Source of the DNA: an uncultured Atopobiaceae bacterium
GTDB taxonomy: Bacteria; Actinomycetota; Coriobacteriia; Coriobacteriales; Atopobiaceae
NCBI GenBank assembly: GCA_944321515.1
Contig: CALULO010000007.1
Coordinates: 1-64,000 of the forward strand
Direction: 5' to 3'
Length of the DNA: 64,000 bases
Within the stretch, counting starts at the first letter, position 1, and each line of letters begins with the position of its first letter. Of this stretch, positions 8,287 through 17,910 are shown one piece after another. The notes beneath the pieces were generated by a model. It worked only from the letters and a program-made list of their open reading frames with translations, searched no databases and was not told the origin of the DNA. The translations under genes and the position numbers were made by a program.

Positions 8287-9474
8287 TCAGTGCCGGGCGC
8301 GCCCGCGTGGGGCCCGCTCGGCGACGATTGCAGTCAGTGCGTCCGCAAAGGCGGAAAGGTCGTCCTCGCCAACTCGCTCGTCGAACGAGACGCGCAGGGA
8401 GCCGAGCGCCTCGTCGCGCCCGATCCCCATGGCGAGAAGGACGTGGCTCGCGTCGAGCGACCCGGACGAGCAGGCCGAGGCGGCGGAGACCTCGAAGCCT
8501 GCCTGGTCGAGTGCAAGCACGAGCGTCTCGGAGTCGAGCGACGGCACGAGTAGGCTCACGATGCCGGGGAGCCTGCCCACGCCCATGTCGCGCGGCACGC
8601 TCTCCACGATGCCCGAGCCGGGCGTGCAGAGCCTCTCGGCGAGACGACGTGCCCGTCCTGAGACGGTCTCGCGGGTCTCCCCGAGCGTCGAGCTGCAGGC
8701 CTCGGCGACGGCGGCGAAGGCGAGGGCCCCGCGCACGTCCTGGGTGCCGGCGCGACGGCCGAGCTCCTGGCCGCCCCCGAAGGAGAGCGGGCGCAGCGGA
8801 GCGCGACCGCGCACGACGAGCGCGCCCACGCCCACGGGGCCGCCGATCTTGTGGGCCGCCACGCTCACCGCGTCGGCGTCGGAGGCGTCGACGGGCACGT
8901 GGCAGAAGGCCTGCACGGCGTCGGTGTGGAAGAGGGCGCCGCGTGCGTGGGCGGCGCGTGCGAGGTCGCCGGTGGGCTGGAGCACGCCCGTCTCGTTGTT
9001 CGCTGCCATGACGGAGACGAGGGCACAGCGCTCGTCAACGAGGCCCTCAAGGGCCTCGGGGCGCACGACGCCGTCGCGTCCGGGACGGGCGAGCTCCACC
9101 TCGAACCCCCGCTCTCGCAGCGGGCCTGCGAGGTCGAGGACCGAGTCATGCTCGATGGCGGAGAGAACCACGCGCCGTCTGCGCGCGTCACGCCCTCTGG
9201 CGCCCTCTGCGAGGCCGATGACGGCGAGGTTGTTCGACTCGGTGCCGCCCGAGGTGAAGGTGACGTCCGAGGGGCGCCACCCGGGTCCCAGGCAGCGCGC
9301 CAGTGTGGCCCGCGCGCCGTCGAGCGCGCGGGCGGCGGCGCGACCGCGCGAGTGGAGCGAGTTCGGGTTTGCGCCCGCGTAGTCGCTCTGCTCGTAGGCG
9401 CGCTCGGCCTCGAGCGCCTCGGCGCGCCGGGGCGCCGAGGCAGCGTAGTCGAGGTATATGCGTTTTTCGGCCAT
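8287..9474 (-). CDS. cysteine desulfurase (NifS/IscS family)
   Basis: This 395-residue PLP enzyme removes sulfur from cysteine as an enzyme-bound persulfide for Fe-S clusters and thio-modified tRNA. The N-terminus IYLDYAASAPRR is typical, as are FTSGGTESNN, the PLP lysine in VAAHKIGGPVGVG, and the persulfide Cys in SAASACSSGS. The Cys loop is of the longer group I (NifS/IscS) kind. There is no iscU/nifU or mnmA next to it, so the acceptor is not clear from context. The ATG start lies just after the rpe stop. A + strand copy of the recurrent GGCGAGAAGGAC lies inside it at 8431-8442. Confidence 0.93.
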   Translation of the reverse strand: MAEKRIYLDYAASAPRRAEALEAERAYEQSDYAGANPNSLHSRGRAAARALDGARATLARCLGPGWRPSDVTFTSGGTESNNLAVIGLAEGARGRDARRRRVVLSAIEHDSVLDLAGPLRERGFEVELARPGRDGVVRPEALEGLVDERCALVSVMAANNETGVLQPTGDLARAAHARGALFHTDAVQAFCHVPVDASDADAVSVAAHKIGGPVGVGALVVRGRAPLRPLSFGGGQELGRRAGTQDVRGALAFAAVAEACSSTLGETRETVSGRARRLAERLCTPGSGIVESVPRDMGVGRLPGIVSLLVPSLDSETLVLALDQAGFEVSAASACSSGSLDASHVLLAMGIGRDEALGSLRVSFDERVGEDDLSAFADALTAIVAERAPRGRARH

Positions 9475-9478
9475 GGGG

Positions 9479-10156
9479 CTAGGCCGTCTTGGAGACGCCC
9501 GCGAGGCCCGCGCGGCGGATGTCGGCGATGGCGGCGCCGCGGTCGGCGGCCCCGAAGACGGCGCTTCCGGCGACGAGCACGTTGGCGCCGGCGGCGGTGA
9601 CCTTGGCCACGGTCTTGGCGGAGATGCCGCCGTCGACCTCGACGAGCGGGCTCACGCCGTGCTCGTCACACATGCGGCGCAGCTGGCGGAGCTTGCGCAC
9701 GGAGGACTCGATGAACTTCTGGCCGCCAAAGCCGGGGTTGACGGTCATGACGAGGACCATGTCGAGGTCGTCGAGGATGGACTCGAGCATGGAGACGGGG
9801 GTGGCGGGGTTGAGGGCGATGGAGGCCTTGGCGCCGCGGTCCTTGATGAGCGAGACGAGGCGGTTGGCGTGTGCGGTGGCCTCGTAGTGGAAGGAGACGA
9901 GGTCGGCGCCGGCGTCGAGGTACTTCTCGACCATCTCGTCGGGGTTGGTGATCATGAGGTGGACGTCGACGGGGAGGTCCGTGGACGCCTTGACGGCCCG
10001 CAGGATGTCGAGGCCGAAGGAGAGGTTGGGCACGAAGTGGCCGTCCATGACGTCGTAGTGCACGTAGTCGGCCGTGGCGACGTCGGCCAGCTCCGCGCCG
10101 AGGCGGGCAAAGTCGGCCGAGAGGACCGACGGGGCGATTTTGATCTCTTCGGGCAT
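9479..10156 (-). CDS. rpe: ribulose-phosphate 3-epimerase
   Basis: This 225-residue TIM barrel interconverts ribulose-5-phosphate and xylulose-5-phosphate in the pentose phosphate pathway. Visible landmarks are APSVLSADFARLG, YDVMDGHFVPNLSFG with the catalytic Asp, VDVHLMI, TVNPGFGGQKF and EVDGGI with the second catalytic Asp. The ATG overlaps the gpsA stop by one base. A longer frame upstream is an antisense-style artefact of gpsA. Confidence 0.96.
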   Translation of the reverse strand: MPEEIKIAPSVLSADFARLGAELADVATADYVHYDVMDGHFVPNLSFGLDILRAVKASTDLPVDVHLMITNPDEMVEKYLDAGADLVSFHYEATAHANRLVSLIKDRGAKASIALNPATPVSMLESILDDLDMVLVMTVNPGFGGQKFIESSVRKLRQLRRMCDEHGVSPLVEVDGGISAKTVAKVTAAGANVLVAGSAVFGAADRGAAIADIRRAGLAGVSKTA

Positions 10157-11196
10157 CAGTCGTTCTCCTTGTCTGGGTTTGCGATTCCGTAGAACTCGTC
10201 CTTGGGGCGCCTGCCGAGCAGGGCCTCGATGGTCTCGTTTATGTCGGCGCCCTCGTGGAGCACCGCATAGACGGCGCCCGTGATGGGTACCTCCACGCCG
10301 TTGGCCCTCGCGAGCGCGAGCACGCTCTCGGCGGCGCGGGCCCCCTCGACCACCGAGCGGGTGCGCGATTCGAAGCCCTCGAGGGTCTCCCCGGCGGCGA
10401 GCGCCTCGCCGAAGGTCCGGTTGCGGGAGTGCCGCGAGGTGCACGTGGCCACGAGGTCCCCCATGCCGGCCAGGCCCATCGGGGTGAGCGGGTCCCCGCC
10501 GAGGGCGGAAGAGACGCGTCCGATCTCGGCCAGGCCGCGCGTCATGATGACGGCGAGCGTGTTGTCCCCTGCGCCGAGGCCGACCGCCGCGCCGCACGCG
10601 ATGGCCACGACGTTCTTGACGGCGCCGCAGACCTCCACGCCGGTCACGTCCTGCGAGACGTACACGCGGAAGCTCGTGTTGACGAGGAGGTTCTGGAGCC
10701 TCTGGGCCACCTCGGGGCTCTCGGAGGCGAGCACCGCCGCTGAGAGCTTGCCGAGGCACACCTCCTCGGCGTGGTTGGGGCCGGAGAGCACCGCCACGCG
10801 GGAGCGGTCGCCGAGCTCCTCGGCCGCGACGTCGAACATGAGCGCGTGGGTGCCCAGCTCGACGCCCTTGGTGAGCACGAGCACCGGGGCGTTGCGAGGC
10901 ACGAGCGGCGCGATGTCTGCGCAGATGCCGCGCAGGTACGCCGACGGCACGGCGAGAACCACCACCTGCGCCCCCTCGAGCGCCTCGGCGGCGTCTGCGG
11001 TGGCGCGGACGTTTGACGGCAGCACGTAGTCTGTGAGGTGACGCGGGTTGGCGTGCGTTTCGTTGACGGCGGAGGCGAGGCGCCCGTCGCGGCACCACAG
11101 GCGCACCTCGTCCGCGCGGGCGGCGAGAAGCCCCGCCATCGCGGTTCCCCACGACCCGGAGCCTATGACTGCGACGACGCCCTCGCGTGCGCTCAC
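10156..11196 (-). CDS. gpsA: glycerol-3-phosphate dehydrogenase [NAD(P)+]
   Basis: GpsA reduces dihydroxyacetone phosphate to sn-glycerol-3-phosphate for phospholipid synthesis. The 346-residue protein has the Rossmann loop GSGSWGTAMA, the substrate motif SGPNHAEEV, the catalytic Lys of GAVKNVVAIA and the conserved TCTSRHSRNRTFG. The GTG start overlaps the plsY stop (GTGA). Its neighbour plsY uses its product, so the pair supplies lysophosphatidic acid. Confidence 0.96.
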   Translation of the reverse strand: MSAREGVVAVIGSGSWGTAMAGLLAARADEVRLWCRDGRLASAVNETHANPRHLTDYVLPSNVRATADAAEALEGAQVVVLAVPSAYLRGICADIAPLVPRNAPVLVLTKGVELGTHALMFDVAAEELGDRSRVAVLSGPNHAEEVCLGKLSAAVLASESPEVAQRLQNLLVNTSFRVYVSQDVTGVEVCGAVKNVVAIACGAAVGLGAGDNTLAVIMTRGLAEIGRVSSALGGDPLTPMGLAGMGDLVATCTSRHSRNRTFGEALAAGETLEGFESRTRSVVEGARAAESVLALARANGVEVPITGAVYAVLHEGADINETIEALLGRRPKDEFYGIANPDKEND

Positions 11197-11924
11197 CGGA
11201 CGTCCTCCCCAGCCTCGTTGTCCCCCTCGCCGGGGCGCGCCTGCCCGTCAAGGGCGTCTGTGGGCTCCCCGGACTTGTGGAAGGAGAAGGCGCGCTCCTC
11301 GTGGTGGACGAGCCTGCGGACGTTCTCACGGTGGGACCAGATGACGATGACGGCGGCGAGCGTCACGGGGGCGACGGAGACGAGGGGGAAGCCGAAGAAG
11401 AGGCACCAGAACGGGAGCGAGGCCGCTGCGGCGAGCGAGCCGGCCGAGACGTAGCGCGTGGGCGCCACGAAGACGATGAACACCGCGAGAAGGCCGAGGG
11501 CGACGGGCCAGTAGAGCCCGAGCGCCGCGCCGAAGCCCACCGCGATCCCCTTGCCGCCGTGGAAGTGCAGGTAGGGGGAGAACACGTGGCCGCAGATGCA
11601 TCCAAGGAAGACGACGCTCATGGCGGTGCCGAAGGCGGTGGTGTGGTCGAGAGCGGCAACGTCGCCGCCGAGCGCCAGCGCGGCGACGGCAAAGCGGGCC
11701 ACCAGCATCCAGACGAGGCCCTTGCCCGCGTCGCACAGAAGCGTCACGGCGGCGGCCGCCTTGCCGACCTCACGGGCCACGTTCGTGGTGCCGATGTTGC
11801 CCGACCCCACCGTGCGGACGTCAACGTGTCCCATCAGAATTGCGACGATGAGGCCGAACGGGATGCCGCAGACAAGGTAGGCGCCCAGGGTGAAGGCCGC
11901 CGTCCAGAGCGCGAGCGTGTCCAT
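11193..11924 (-). CDS. plsY: acyl-phosphate:glycerol-3-phosphate acyltransferase
   Basis: PlsY is an integral membrane enzyme that transfers an acyl group from acyl phosphate to glycerol-3-phosphate. The sequence shows several membrane segments and the three PlsY motifs: GSGNIGTTN, HGGKGIAVGFG and HRENVRRL. A charged tail of about 40 residues after the last motif is longer than usual. It sits directly downstream of der and overlaps gpsA. Confidence 0.95.
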   Translation of the reverse strand: MDTLALWTAAFTLGAYLVCGIPFGLIVAILMGHVDVRTVGSGNIGTTNVAREVGKAAAAVTLLCDAGKGLVWMLVARFAVAALALGGDVAALDHTTAFGTAMSVVFLGCICGHVFSPYLHFHGGKGIAVGFGAALGLYWPVALGLLAVFIVFVAPTRYVSAGSLAAAASLPFWCLFFGFPLVSVAPVTLAAVIVIWSHRENVRRLVHHEERAFSFHKSGEPTDALDGQARPGEGDNEAGEDVR

Positions 11925-13256
11925 CTAGCGCTCGCCCCCCTCGTTCTTGCGACGGAACTTCAGGCGCACCGGCGTGCCGGTGAGGTCGAACCTCGCCCTC
12001 AGGCGGTTCTCGAGGAAGCGCTCGAAGTTGTCGTCCACGAGGTCGGGGGCATTGCACCAGAACGAGATCACGGGCGGCTTGGAGCCAGTCTGCGTGGCGT
12101 AGTTGATCTTGAGGCGGCGGCCCTTCTCGCTCCTCGTGTGACCGCTCTCGCGCACCTCGGCGAGAAGCTCGTTGAGCTGAGAGGTCTTGAGCTGGGTGGC
12201 TCGTGCCTCCGAGGCGCGCACTGCGAGGCCGAGCACCTTGTCGACGGCACGGCCGGTGAGGGCCGAGACGTTGACCATGGGGATCCAGGGGGCGAAGGAG
12301 AGGCGACGGTTGACGGAGGCCACGATGTCGTCGCGCTGCTGGTCCGTCTCCACGAGGTCCCACTTGTTGAGCACGAGGACGAGGGCACAGCCCCGGTCGA
12401 TGGCCATGCCGGCGACCTTCTGGTCCTGCTCGGTCACTCCCACCGTGCAGTCCACGACGAGCAGACAGACGTCGGCGCGGTCAATGGCCTGCAGGCCGCG
12501 GACGAGGCTGTAGTACTCGACGTCCTCGTGGACCTGGGTCTTCTTGCGCATGCCCGCCGTGTCGACGAGCTTGATGGGGATGCCTTTCCACTCGATCATC
12601 GTGTCGATGGCGTCGCGTGTCGTGCCGGCGACGTCCGAGACGATTGAGCGCTTCTTGTTGGCGAGGCGGTTGGCGAGGCTCGACTTGCCAACGTTGGGTC
12701 GACCGATGATGGCGAGCGAGAGGGTGTCGTCCTCGACCTCGTCCTCGACGGGCTCGGGGAAGGCGGCGACGATGTCGTCGAGGAGGTCTCCCGTCCCGTG
12801 GCCGTGCCCGGCCGAGATGGGGCGCGGCTCACCGACGCCGAGGGCATAGAAGTCCCAGAGGCCGTCCTGCTCGGTGGCGGGGTTGTCCTTCTTGTTGACG
12901 CAGAGGAAGACGGGCTTGTCTGAGCGACGCAGGATGCGCGCGACCTCCTCGTCCTCGTCGGTGACGCCGGTCGTCCCGTCCACGACGAAGACGATGACGT
13001 CAGCCTCCTCGCAGGCCATGAGCGCCTGCTCGCGGATGCGCGGCGCGAAGACGTCCTTCGACTTGACGGACTCGATGCCGCCAGTGTCGACGAGGGTGAA
13101 GTCACGACCGTTCCAGTCTGCGTCGTGATACGAGCGGTCGCGCGTGACGCCGCGCGACTCGTGGACGATGGCGTCGCGGCTCACCGCAATGCGGTTGACG
13201 AGCGTGGACTTGCCGACGTTGGGGCGGCCGACCACGGCGACTACGGGCTTGGGCAT
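11925..13256 (-). CDS. der: GTPase Der (EngA)
   Basis: Der is the double-GTPase factor needed for 50S ribosome assembly. The 443-residue protein has two G domains: GRPNVGKSTL near residue 9 with DTGGIE and NKKD, and GRPNVGKSSL near residue 187 with DTAGMR and NKWD. A C-terminal KH-like domain follows, ending in LKFRRKNEGGER. The ATG is preceded by a GGAG-like site. The 141-base gap after the upstream DUF512 gene contains a 7-bp hairpin (13322-13345). Confidence 0.96.
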   Translation of the reverse strand: MPKPVVAVVGRPNVGKSTLVNRIAVSRDAIVHESRGVTRDRSYHDADWNGRDFTLVDTGGIESVKSKDVFAPRIREQALMACEEADVIVFVVDGTTGVTDEDEEVARILRRSDKPVFLCVNKKDNPATEQDGLWDFYALGVGEPRPISAGHGHGTGDLLDDIVAAFPEPVEDEVEDDTLSLAIIGRPNVGKSSLANRLANKKRSIVSDVAGTTRDAIDTMIEWKGIPIKLVDTAGMRKKTQVHEDVEYYSLVRGLQAIDRADVCLLVVDCTVGVTEQDQKVAGMAIDRGCALVLVLNKWDLVETDQQRDDIVASVNRRLSFAPWIPMVNVSALTGRAVDKVLGLAVRASEARATQLKTSQLNELLAEVRESGHTRSEKGRRLKINYATQTGSKPPVISFWCNAPDLVDDNFERFLENRLRARFDLTGTPVRLKFRRKNEGGER

Positions 13257-13397
13257 CTTTTCTCCTTGCTATTCCATTGGTGCGATAAGGGTACCACGAG
13301 CGGTGTGAATCCGATGACGAACGCAGGAAATACGCAAGTCCTGCGGCCGCGTGCGAAGGGCCCGGGGTGTCGTCGACGTGGCTGTTGCCGGAGGCGG

Positions 13398-14777
13398 CTA
13401 CGAAAGCGCGGCGAGAAGGGCCTCGAGGTAGTCCGTCGGGCTCGTCACGGACACGATGGCCCGTGCGCCGCGGCGCTCGAGCTCGGCGAGAATGTGGGCC
13501 TGCGTGTCCCCGTCGAGGGTGAGCTTGTCGAAGTTGAACATCACCTCGGGGAGGACGACGAGCGTCCCGGCGAGGTCCTCCGGAAGCTGTGAGAGCAGGT
13601 CCTCGGAGACGATGAGCCCGGTTACGTTGACGTCCCCGCCGAAGTAGTCGTTGCGGATCGCCCTGACGCGTGCCCGCCCCGACGGCGAGAGAATCCGCGC
13701 GAAGACGTCGATGGTCTCGGCGGCGGCCTCCCCGCAGACGAACACGAGCCGCAGGCCACCCTGACCGAGGGAGCGGTCGACGTGGGCCAGCTCGTCGGCG
13801 CGCTCGCGGGCGACGAGCGCCGCCTCGTCGAGGAAGCTCCGCAGCATCCCGATGCCGTCGTAGAACTGCGGGTAGCCGTCGTAGGTCTCCGCCGGCGGGA
13901 CCTCGACCCGCGCGTCCACGTAGAACTCGTCAGAGAGCTGGAAGCGCGTGATGCCGAGCGTCTCTCGGGCGCGGCGTTGGTAGGGCTCGATGACGCGGAT
14001 CACGGCGCGGGACGCCTCGACGTCGTCAGAGTAGGAGCGCTTGAAGCGGCGGCTGTGCTTGGTGTAGCCGAGCGGAACGACGGCGAGCGACGTTATGCCG
14101 GGACGGGCCTCCACCCAGTCCAGCGTTGCGGCGAGCTCGGCGCCGTCGTTTATCCCCGGGCAGAGCACGATCTGCGCATGGACCTCGATGCCCCCCTGGA
14201 GCAGCCGCTCCAGCACCTCGATGCCCCGGTCGGCATGCCGGCCGATGAGGCTACGGCGCACCTCGGGGGTGACCGCGTGGATGGAGACGTTCATCGGGGA
14301 GAGCCCGCAGGAGACGATTCGCTCCGCCTCCTCGTCCGAGACGTTGGTGAGCGTGACGAAGTTGCCCTGCAGGAAGGACAGCCGGTAGTCGTCGTCACGC
14401 ACCGTGAGGGTGGCGCGCGCCTCGGGCGGCAGCATCGCCATGAAGCAGAACTGGCATGCGTTCACGCAGGTGCGGATGCCGTCGAAGAGCACGTCGGTGA
14501 AGTCTATCCCCCAGTCCTGACCGGGCTCGCGGAAGAGCTCGCAGGGCGTGGTGGTGCCGTCTCGCGGGTCGAAGACCTCAAGCTCACAGTAGGCGCCGTC
14601 CGCCTCCCAGCGCCAGTCGATGAGGTCGCGCGGCACGACGCCGTTGACGGCCTCGATGCGCATGCCCGGCTCGATGCCCGCCTCCCAGGCGGGGCTGCCC
14701 TCGTCGACGGCGGAGACCCAGGCGCCAAGCGTCCGCTCACGGGTCGACGCGTAGTCCGCGCGCTTCTGCTCTGCCAC
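13398..14777 (-). CDS. DUF512 radical SAM/PDZ protein
   Basis: This is a radical SAM-like protein of the DUF512 family, common in Firmicutes and Actinobacteria and of unknown function. A PDZ-like N-terminus (GSPAWEAGIEPGMRIEAVNG) precedes a cluster motif CVNACQFCFM and a SAM-type barrel; the DUF512 domain forms the C-terminal half. GTG 14777 (459 residues) is chosen because GGAGGGAG lies just upstream. In many genomes the gene is next to der, as here, suggesting a link with ribosome assembly. Confidence 0.85.
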   Translation of the reverse strand: MAEQKRADYASTRERTLGAWVSAVDEGSPAWEAGIEPGMRIEAVNGVVPRDLIDWRWEADGAYCELEVFDPRDGTTTPCELFREPGQDWGIDFTDVLFDGIRTCVNACQFCFMAMLPPEARATLTVRDDDYRLSFLQGNFVTLTNVSDEEAERIVSCGLSPMNVSIHAVTPEVRRSLIGRHADRGIEVLERLLQGGIEVHAQIVLCPGINDGAELAATLDWVEARPGITSLAVVPLGYTKHSRRFKRSYSDDVEASRAVIRVIEPYQRRARETLGITRFQLSDEFYVDARVEVPPAETYDGYPQFYDGIGMLRSFLDEAALVARERADELAHVDRSLGQGGLRLVFVCGEAAAETIDVFARILSPSGRARVRAIRNDYFGGDVNVTGLIVSEDLLSQLPEDLAGTLVVLPEVMFNFDKLTLDGDTQAHILAELERRGARAIVSVTSPTDYLEALLAALS

Positions 14778-14892
14778 TCGGCTCCCTCCGACGTCGCTCT
14801 CGCCGCCATTGTGCCACAAGTCGGCATGAGGCCCCCGCAGACGGCGCGCGGGGCGTTCGGCCGCGCGGCACGGCCGAGGGACGGCCCCTTCG

Positions 14893-15777
14893 CTACCGCG
14901 CGCTTACGAGGCGCTCAATCTCGTTGCGCACGGCCTCGATCTGGCTTGCTGGCGTGCTCGCCCCGGCGGTGATCCCAATTACGCGCGCGCCCTCGAACCA
15001 GTCCGCCCGAAGCTCGTCGGCGCCCTCGACGTGGTGCGTGTTCGGGCAGCGCGCCGCGGAGATCTCCGCGAGCCGCGTCGTGTTGGCGGAGATGCGCCCG
15101 CCGATGACCACCATCACGTCCGCCTCCGAGGCGAGCTCGTCTGCCGCGGCCTGGTGGCCGGAGGTCGCCTCGCAGATGGTGTTCACCACGCGGACCTCCT
15201 CGGCCCTGCTCAGAAGCTCGCCCACGACCTCGGCGAGGAGCGCCCGCCGAGCCGTCGTCTGTACGACTACGCCCATGCGTCGCGCGTGCGGAAGCTGCGC
15301 CGCCTCCTCCGCCGAGCCCACGACGACGGCCCCGGGGGCGTGCGGCAGCGTCGCCTCGACCTCGGGGTGGCCGGCCTCGCCCACCACGACCACCTGATAG
15401 CCCTCTCGCGCGAGTCGCTCGGCCGCGAGGTGGACCTTCTTCACGAAGGGGCACGTTGCATCGAGCACTCGGGCGCAGAGCCGCTCGGCACGTGCCTGCT
15501 CGTCAGGGGTGACCCCGTGAGTCCGCAGCAGCAGCGCGTCGCCTGCGGCCTCCTCGGGGGAGGTCACGACGCCGACGCCGCGCGCCTCGAGGTCACCCAC
15601 CACGCGCGGGTTGTGGATGAGCGGGCCGAGCGTGCGCACCGGCGCGCCGCCCTCGGCCACGGCCGCCTCGACCATCTGGAGGGCGCGCTCGACGCCGTAG
15701 CAGGCGCCCGCCTCGCGCGCGACGCGGATCTCGGCGGCCCCGTGCGAGGTGCCCACGACGCCAGCCCCCGCCGTCAT
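14893..15777 (-). CDS. ispH: 4-hydroxy-3-methylbut-2-enyl diphosphate reductase
   Basis: IspH catalyses the last MEP-pathway step, reducing HMBPP to IPP and DMAPP with a 4Fe-4S cluster. Three cluster Cys are visible in GACYGVERA, DATCPFV and NTICEATSG. The His and Glu motifs TLGPLIHNPRVV and LRTHGV are also present. The 294-residue length is standard. ATG 15777 overlaps the plsC stop (ATGA). Two further MEP genes, ispG and dxr, lie at 33.7-37.4 kb. Confidence 0.95.
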   Translation of the reverse strand: MTAGAGVVGTSHGAAEIRVAREAGACYGVERALQMVEAAVAEGGAPVRTLGPLIHNPRVVGDLEARGVGVVTSPEEAAGDALLLRTHGVTPDEQARAERLCARVLDATCPFVKKVHLAAERLAREGYQVVVVGEAGHPEVEATLPHAPGAVVVGSAEEAAQLPHARRMGVVVQTTARRALLAEVVGELLSRAEEVRVVNTICEATSGHQAAADELASEADVMVVIGGRISANTTRLAEISAARCPNTHHVEGADELRADWFEGARVIGITAGASTPASQIEAVRNEIERLVSAR

Positions 15778-16514
15778 GCGTCCTCCTCGACGCCGGGGTG
15801 GTCGCGACGCAGGGCGTCGCGCAGCTCGTAGACGCGCTCCATGCCCAGTCGCTCCATCGCGCCAACCTGCTCCTTGCGCTTGAGGTCGGAAAGCTCGCCC
15901 CACTCGATCGGGGTGCCGGCTCGCATGTAGACGCGGCTGCGGAAGCGCAGGTCGCGCGCTCCGATGATGGCTACGGGCTGCACTGGCGCCTTGGCGAGCT
16001 GGGCCATGATCGCATAGCCGCCGTGTGTCTCGGCCTCCGAGTCCCTGCGGACGCGCGTGCCCTCGGGGTAGATGAGCACGCACTCGCCGCGCTGGAGCAT
16101 CGCGCGGGCGCGGCGGACCGTCTTCATGTCGGCGGTTCCGCGCTCTACGGGAAACCCGCCCGCGCGCGAGAACAGCCAGGTGGCGGGGCCAATCTTGTCG
16201 AACTCGCTCTTGTAGACGATGCGCACGGGCACGCCGGCGCGCCACATCGTGATGACAACGGCAACCGGGTCGAGCATGGACTCGTGGTTCATGATGATGA
16301 CGCGCCCCCGCGGGTCGTCCAGCAGGAGCTCGGCCTGCTCAAGGCGCCACGGCCACAACAGGCGCGTGAGCACCCACAGGAGCTGCACCACAAAGGTGAT
16401 GAACAGGCGCCCTGGTAGCGGGTGCTCGCACAGGTCGTGGTCGTAGTAGTCGTCATAACTGTTCCCGGCAAAGGCCTTCATGCGCCGGTCCTTCTCGCCA
16501 GACCCCTTGATCAT
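15774..16514 (-). CDS. plsC: 1-acyl-glycerol-3-phosphate acyltransferase
   Basis: This PlsC-family enzyme acylates lysophosphatidic acid to phosphatidic acid. Acyltransferase motifs are clear: NHESMLDP (NHx4D), GGFPVERG and YPEGTRV. A hydrophobic stretch near residues 35-60 (LFITFVVQLLWVLTRLLW) should anchor it in the membrane. ATG 16514 overlaps the cmk stop. A copy of the recurrent 12-mer on the minus strand spans codons 5-9 (GEKD). Confidence 0.92.
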   Translation of the reverse strand: MIKGSGEKDRRMKAFAGNSYDDYYDHDLCEHPLPGRLFITFVVQLLWVLTRLLWPWRLEQAELLLDDPRGRVIIMNHESMLDPVAVVITMWRAGVPVRIVYKSEFDKIGPATWLFSRAGGFPVERGTADMKTVRRARAMLQRGECVLIYPEGTRVRRDSEAETHGGYAIMAQLAKAPVQPVAIIGARDLRFRSRVYMRAGTPIEWGELSDLKRKEQVGAMERLGMERVYELRDALRRDHPGVEEDA

Positions 16515-17215
16515 GAGCGCTCCTCTCCGGACGCCGCGTCCACGAGCGTGAGAATCCTCTCGACGACCTCCTCGAAGCCGAGTTCCGAGGAGTCGATGCG
16601 CACCGCGTCGTCCGCGGCGCGCAGGGGCGAGGCCTCGCGGGAGGAGTCGTACTCGTCACGCCGCACGAGGTCGGCCAGGATCGCCCTCTCGGCGGCCTTG
16701 TCCACCACGGGGGCCTCCCCCAAGGCCAGGTTGCCGCCCTGGCGCTGCACGGCCCGCCGCCGGGCCCGGGCCTCCGGGGAGGCGGTGAGGAACACCTTGA
16801 CCTCAGCGCCCGGGAAGACGACGGTTCCGATGTCGCGCCCCTCGGCCACGACCCCGCCGGCCTCCCCCACGCGCCGCTGCTGGGCCACCATGGCCTCGCG
16901 GACGGCGGGGTTTGCGGAGACCGGGGACACGGCGAGCTCGACCTCGGGCGTGCGAATCTCCGTCGTCACGTCAGAGCCGTCGAGAAGGACGCGCTGGACC
17001 CCGCCCTCGCCGGGCTCGAACTCAACGCGCGCCTCGCGGGCTCGCCGCGCGACGGCCTCCCCGTCCTCAGGGTCGATGCCCGCGCGCAGGCAGGAGAGCG
17101 CCACGGAGCGATACATCGCCCCGGTGTCCAGGTAGGTGAGGCCGCGCCTGCGCGCCACCTCACGCGCCACGGAGGACTTGCCGGACCCGGACGGCCCGTC
17201 TATGGCCACGATCAT
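16511..17215 (-). CDS. cmk: cytidylate kinase
   Basis: Cmk phosphorylates CMP and dCMP. The 234-residue protein begins with a P-loop (DGPSGSGKSS) and contains YLDTGAMYR, the NMP-binding GRDIGTVVFP and a LID region rich in Arg. The cmk-plsC-ispH order is frequent in Gram-positive bacteria. The ATG overlaps the stop of the phosphatase gene upstream (ATGA). Confidence 0.95.
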   Translation of the reverse strand: MIVAIDGPSGSGKSSVAREVARRRGLTYLDTGAMYRSVALSCLRAGIDPEDGEAVARRAREARVEFEPGEGGVQRVLLDGSDVTTEIRTPEVELAVSPVSANPAVREAMVAQQRRVGEAGGVVAEGRDIGTVVFPGAEVKVFLTASPEARARRRAVQRQGGNLALGEAPVVDKAAERAILADLVRRDEYDSSREASPLRAADDAVRIDSSELGFEEVVERILTLVDAASGEERS

Positions 17216-17910
17216 GAGAGACCCCTTCCCCCCGTGCCCCAGATGTCACGGGTGTCGTATTCGCTTGGCGCGCTGGCGTGGGCGACGACCTCCTCGGGGG
17301 TGAGGTTGAAGCCGCCGAGCGCGAAGGTGTGCCCGTCGCAGGTGAAGTAGTGCGACGAGACGTTGAGCACGTGCTGGTCCCAGAAGCGGGTGAACGGGAT
17401 GTCGTAGACGGTGGCCAGGAGCATCCGGAGGTAGCCGCCGTGGGTGACGCAGGCCGTGCGCCCCGTGAGGGGGAGGAGCGCGCCAAGCAGGTGGCGGCAG
17501 CGCTCCCGCATGCGCTCGAAGCTCTCGGCCCCCTCGGGCGGGTGGGAGACCCCGTCCTCGTCAACCGGCCAGGGGAAGCCGAGCCCCTCGTTCATCGCCC
17601 GGCTCACGTCCATGCCCTCGAGCGGGCCGAAGTCGATCTCGATGAGGTCCTCGAGCGGGGTGCAGGGCACCCCGAGCCGCTCGGCGGCCATCTCGGCCAT
17701 GTCGCGGGCCCGGGAGAGCGGGGAGGTGAAGATCCGCTCCGGGGAGAAGGCCACGAGGGCCTCCACCGCCCGCTCTCTCTGCTCCATCCCGTGGGGCGTG
17801 AGCGGCACGTCGAGCCGGCCGGAGAAGAAGTGCTGTGTGTTGGAGACGGTCTCGGGGTGCCGCATGAAGAGCACCCTCTGCTTGACGACGTCCCCGGGCA
17901 TGTAGGTCAT
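17212..17910 (-). CDS. histidine phosphatase (phosphoglycerate mutase-like)
   Basis: This 232-residue protein belongs to the histidine phosphatase superfamily. It has the catalytic His in FMRHPETVSN (Pro replaces the usual Gly of RHG), the phosphate-pocket SPLSRARD, the acidic IEIDFGPLEGMD and the second His in THGGYLR. Substrates range from sugar phosphates to nucleotides, so none is assigned. ATG 17910 has GGGGGAG upstream and overlaps the rluB stop. Confidence 0.85.
   Translation of the reverse strand: MTYMPGDVVKQRVLFMRHPETVSNTQHFFSGRLDVPLTPHGMEQRERAVEALVAFSPERIFTSPLSRARDMAEMAAERLGVPCTPLEDLIEIDFGPLEGMDVSRAMNEGLGFPWPVDEDGVSHPPEGAESFERMRERCRHLLGALLPLTGRTACVTHGGYLRMLLATVYDIPFTRFWDQHVLNVSSHYFTCDGHTFALGGFNLTPEEVVAHASAPSEYDTRDIWGTGGRGLS

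Noticed and set aside
9479..11329. A 616-codon minus frame extending far upstream of rpe
   Set aside because: Only the last 225 codons are rpe. The rest is an Arg-rich out-of-frame reading of gpsA and plsY.
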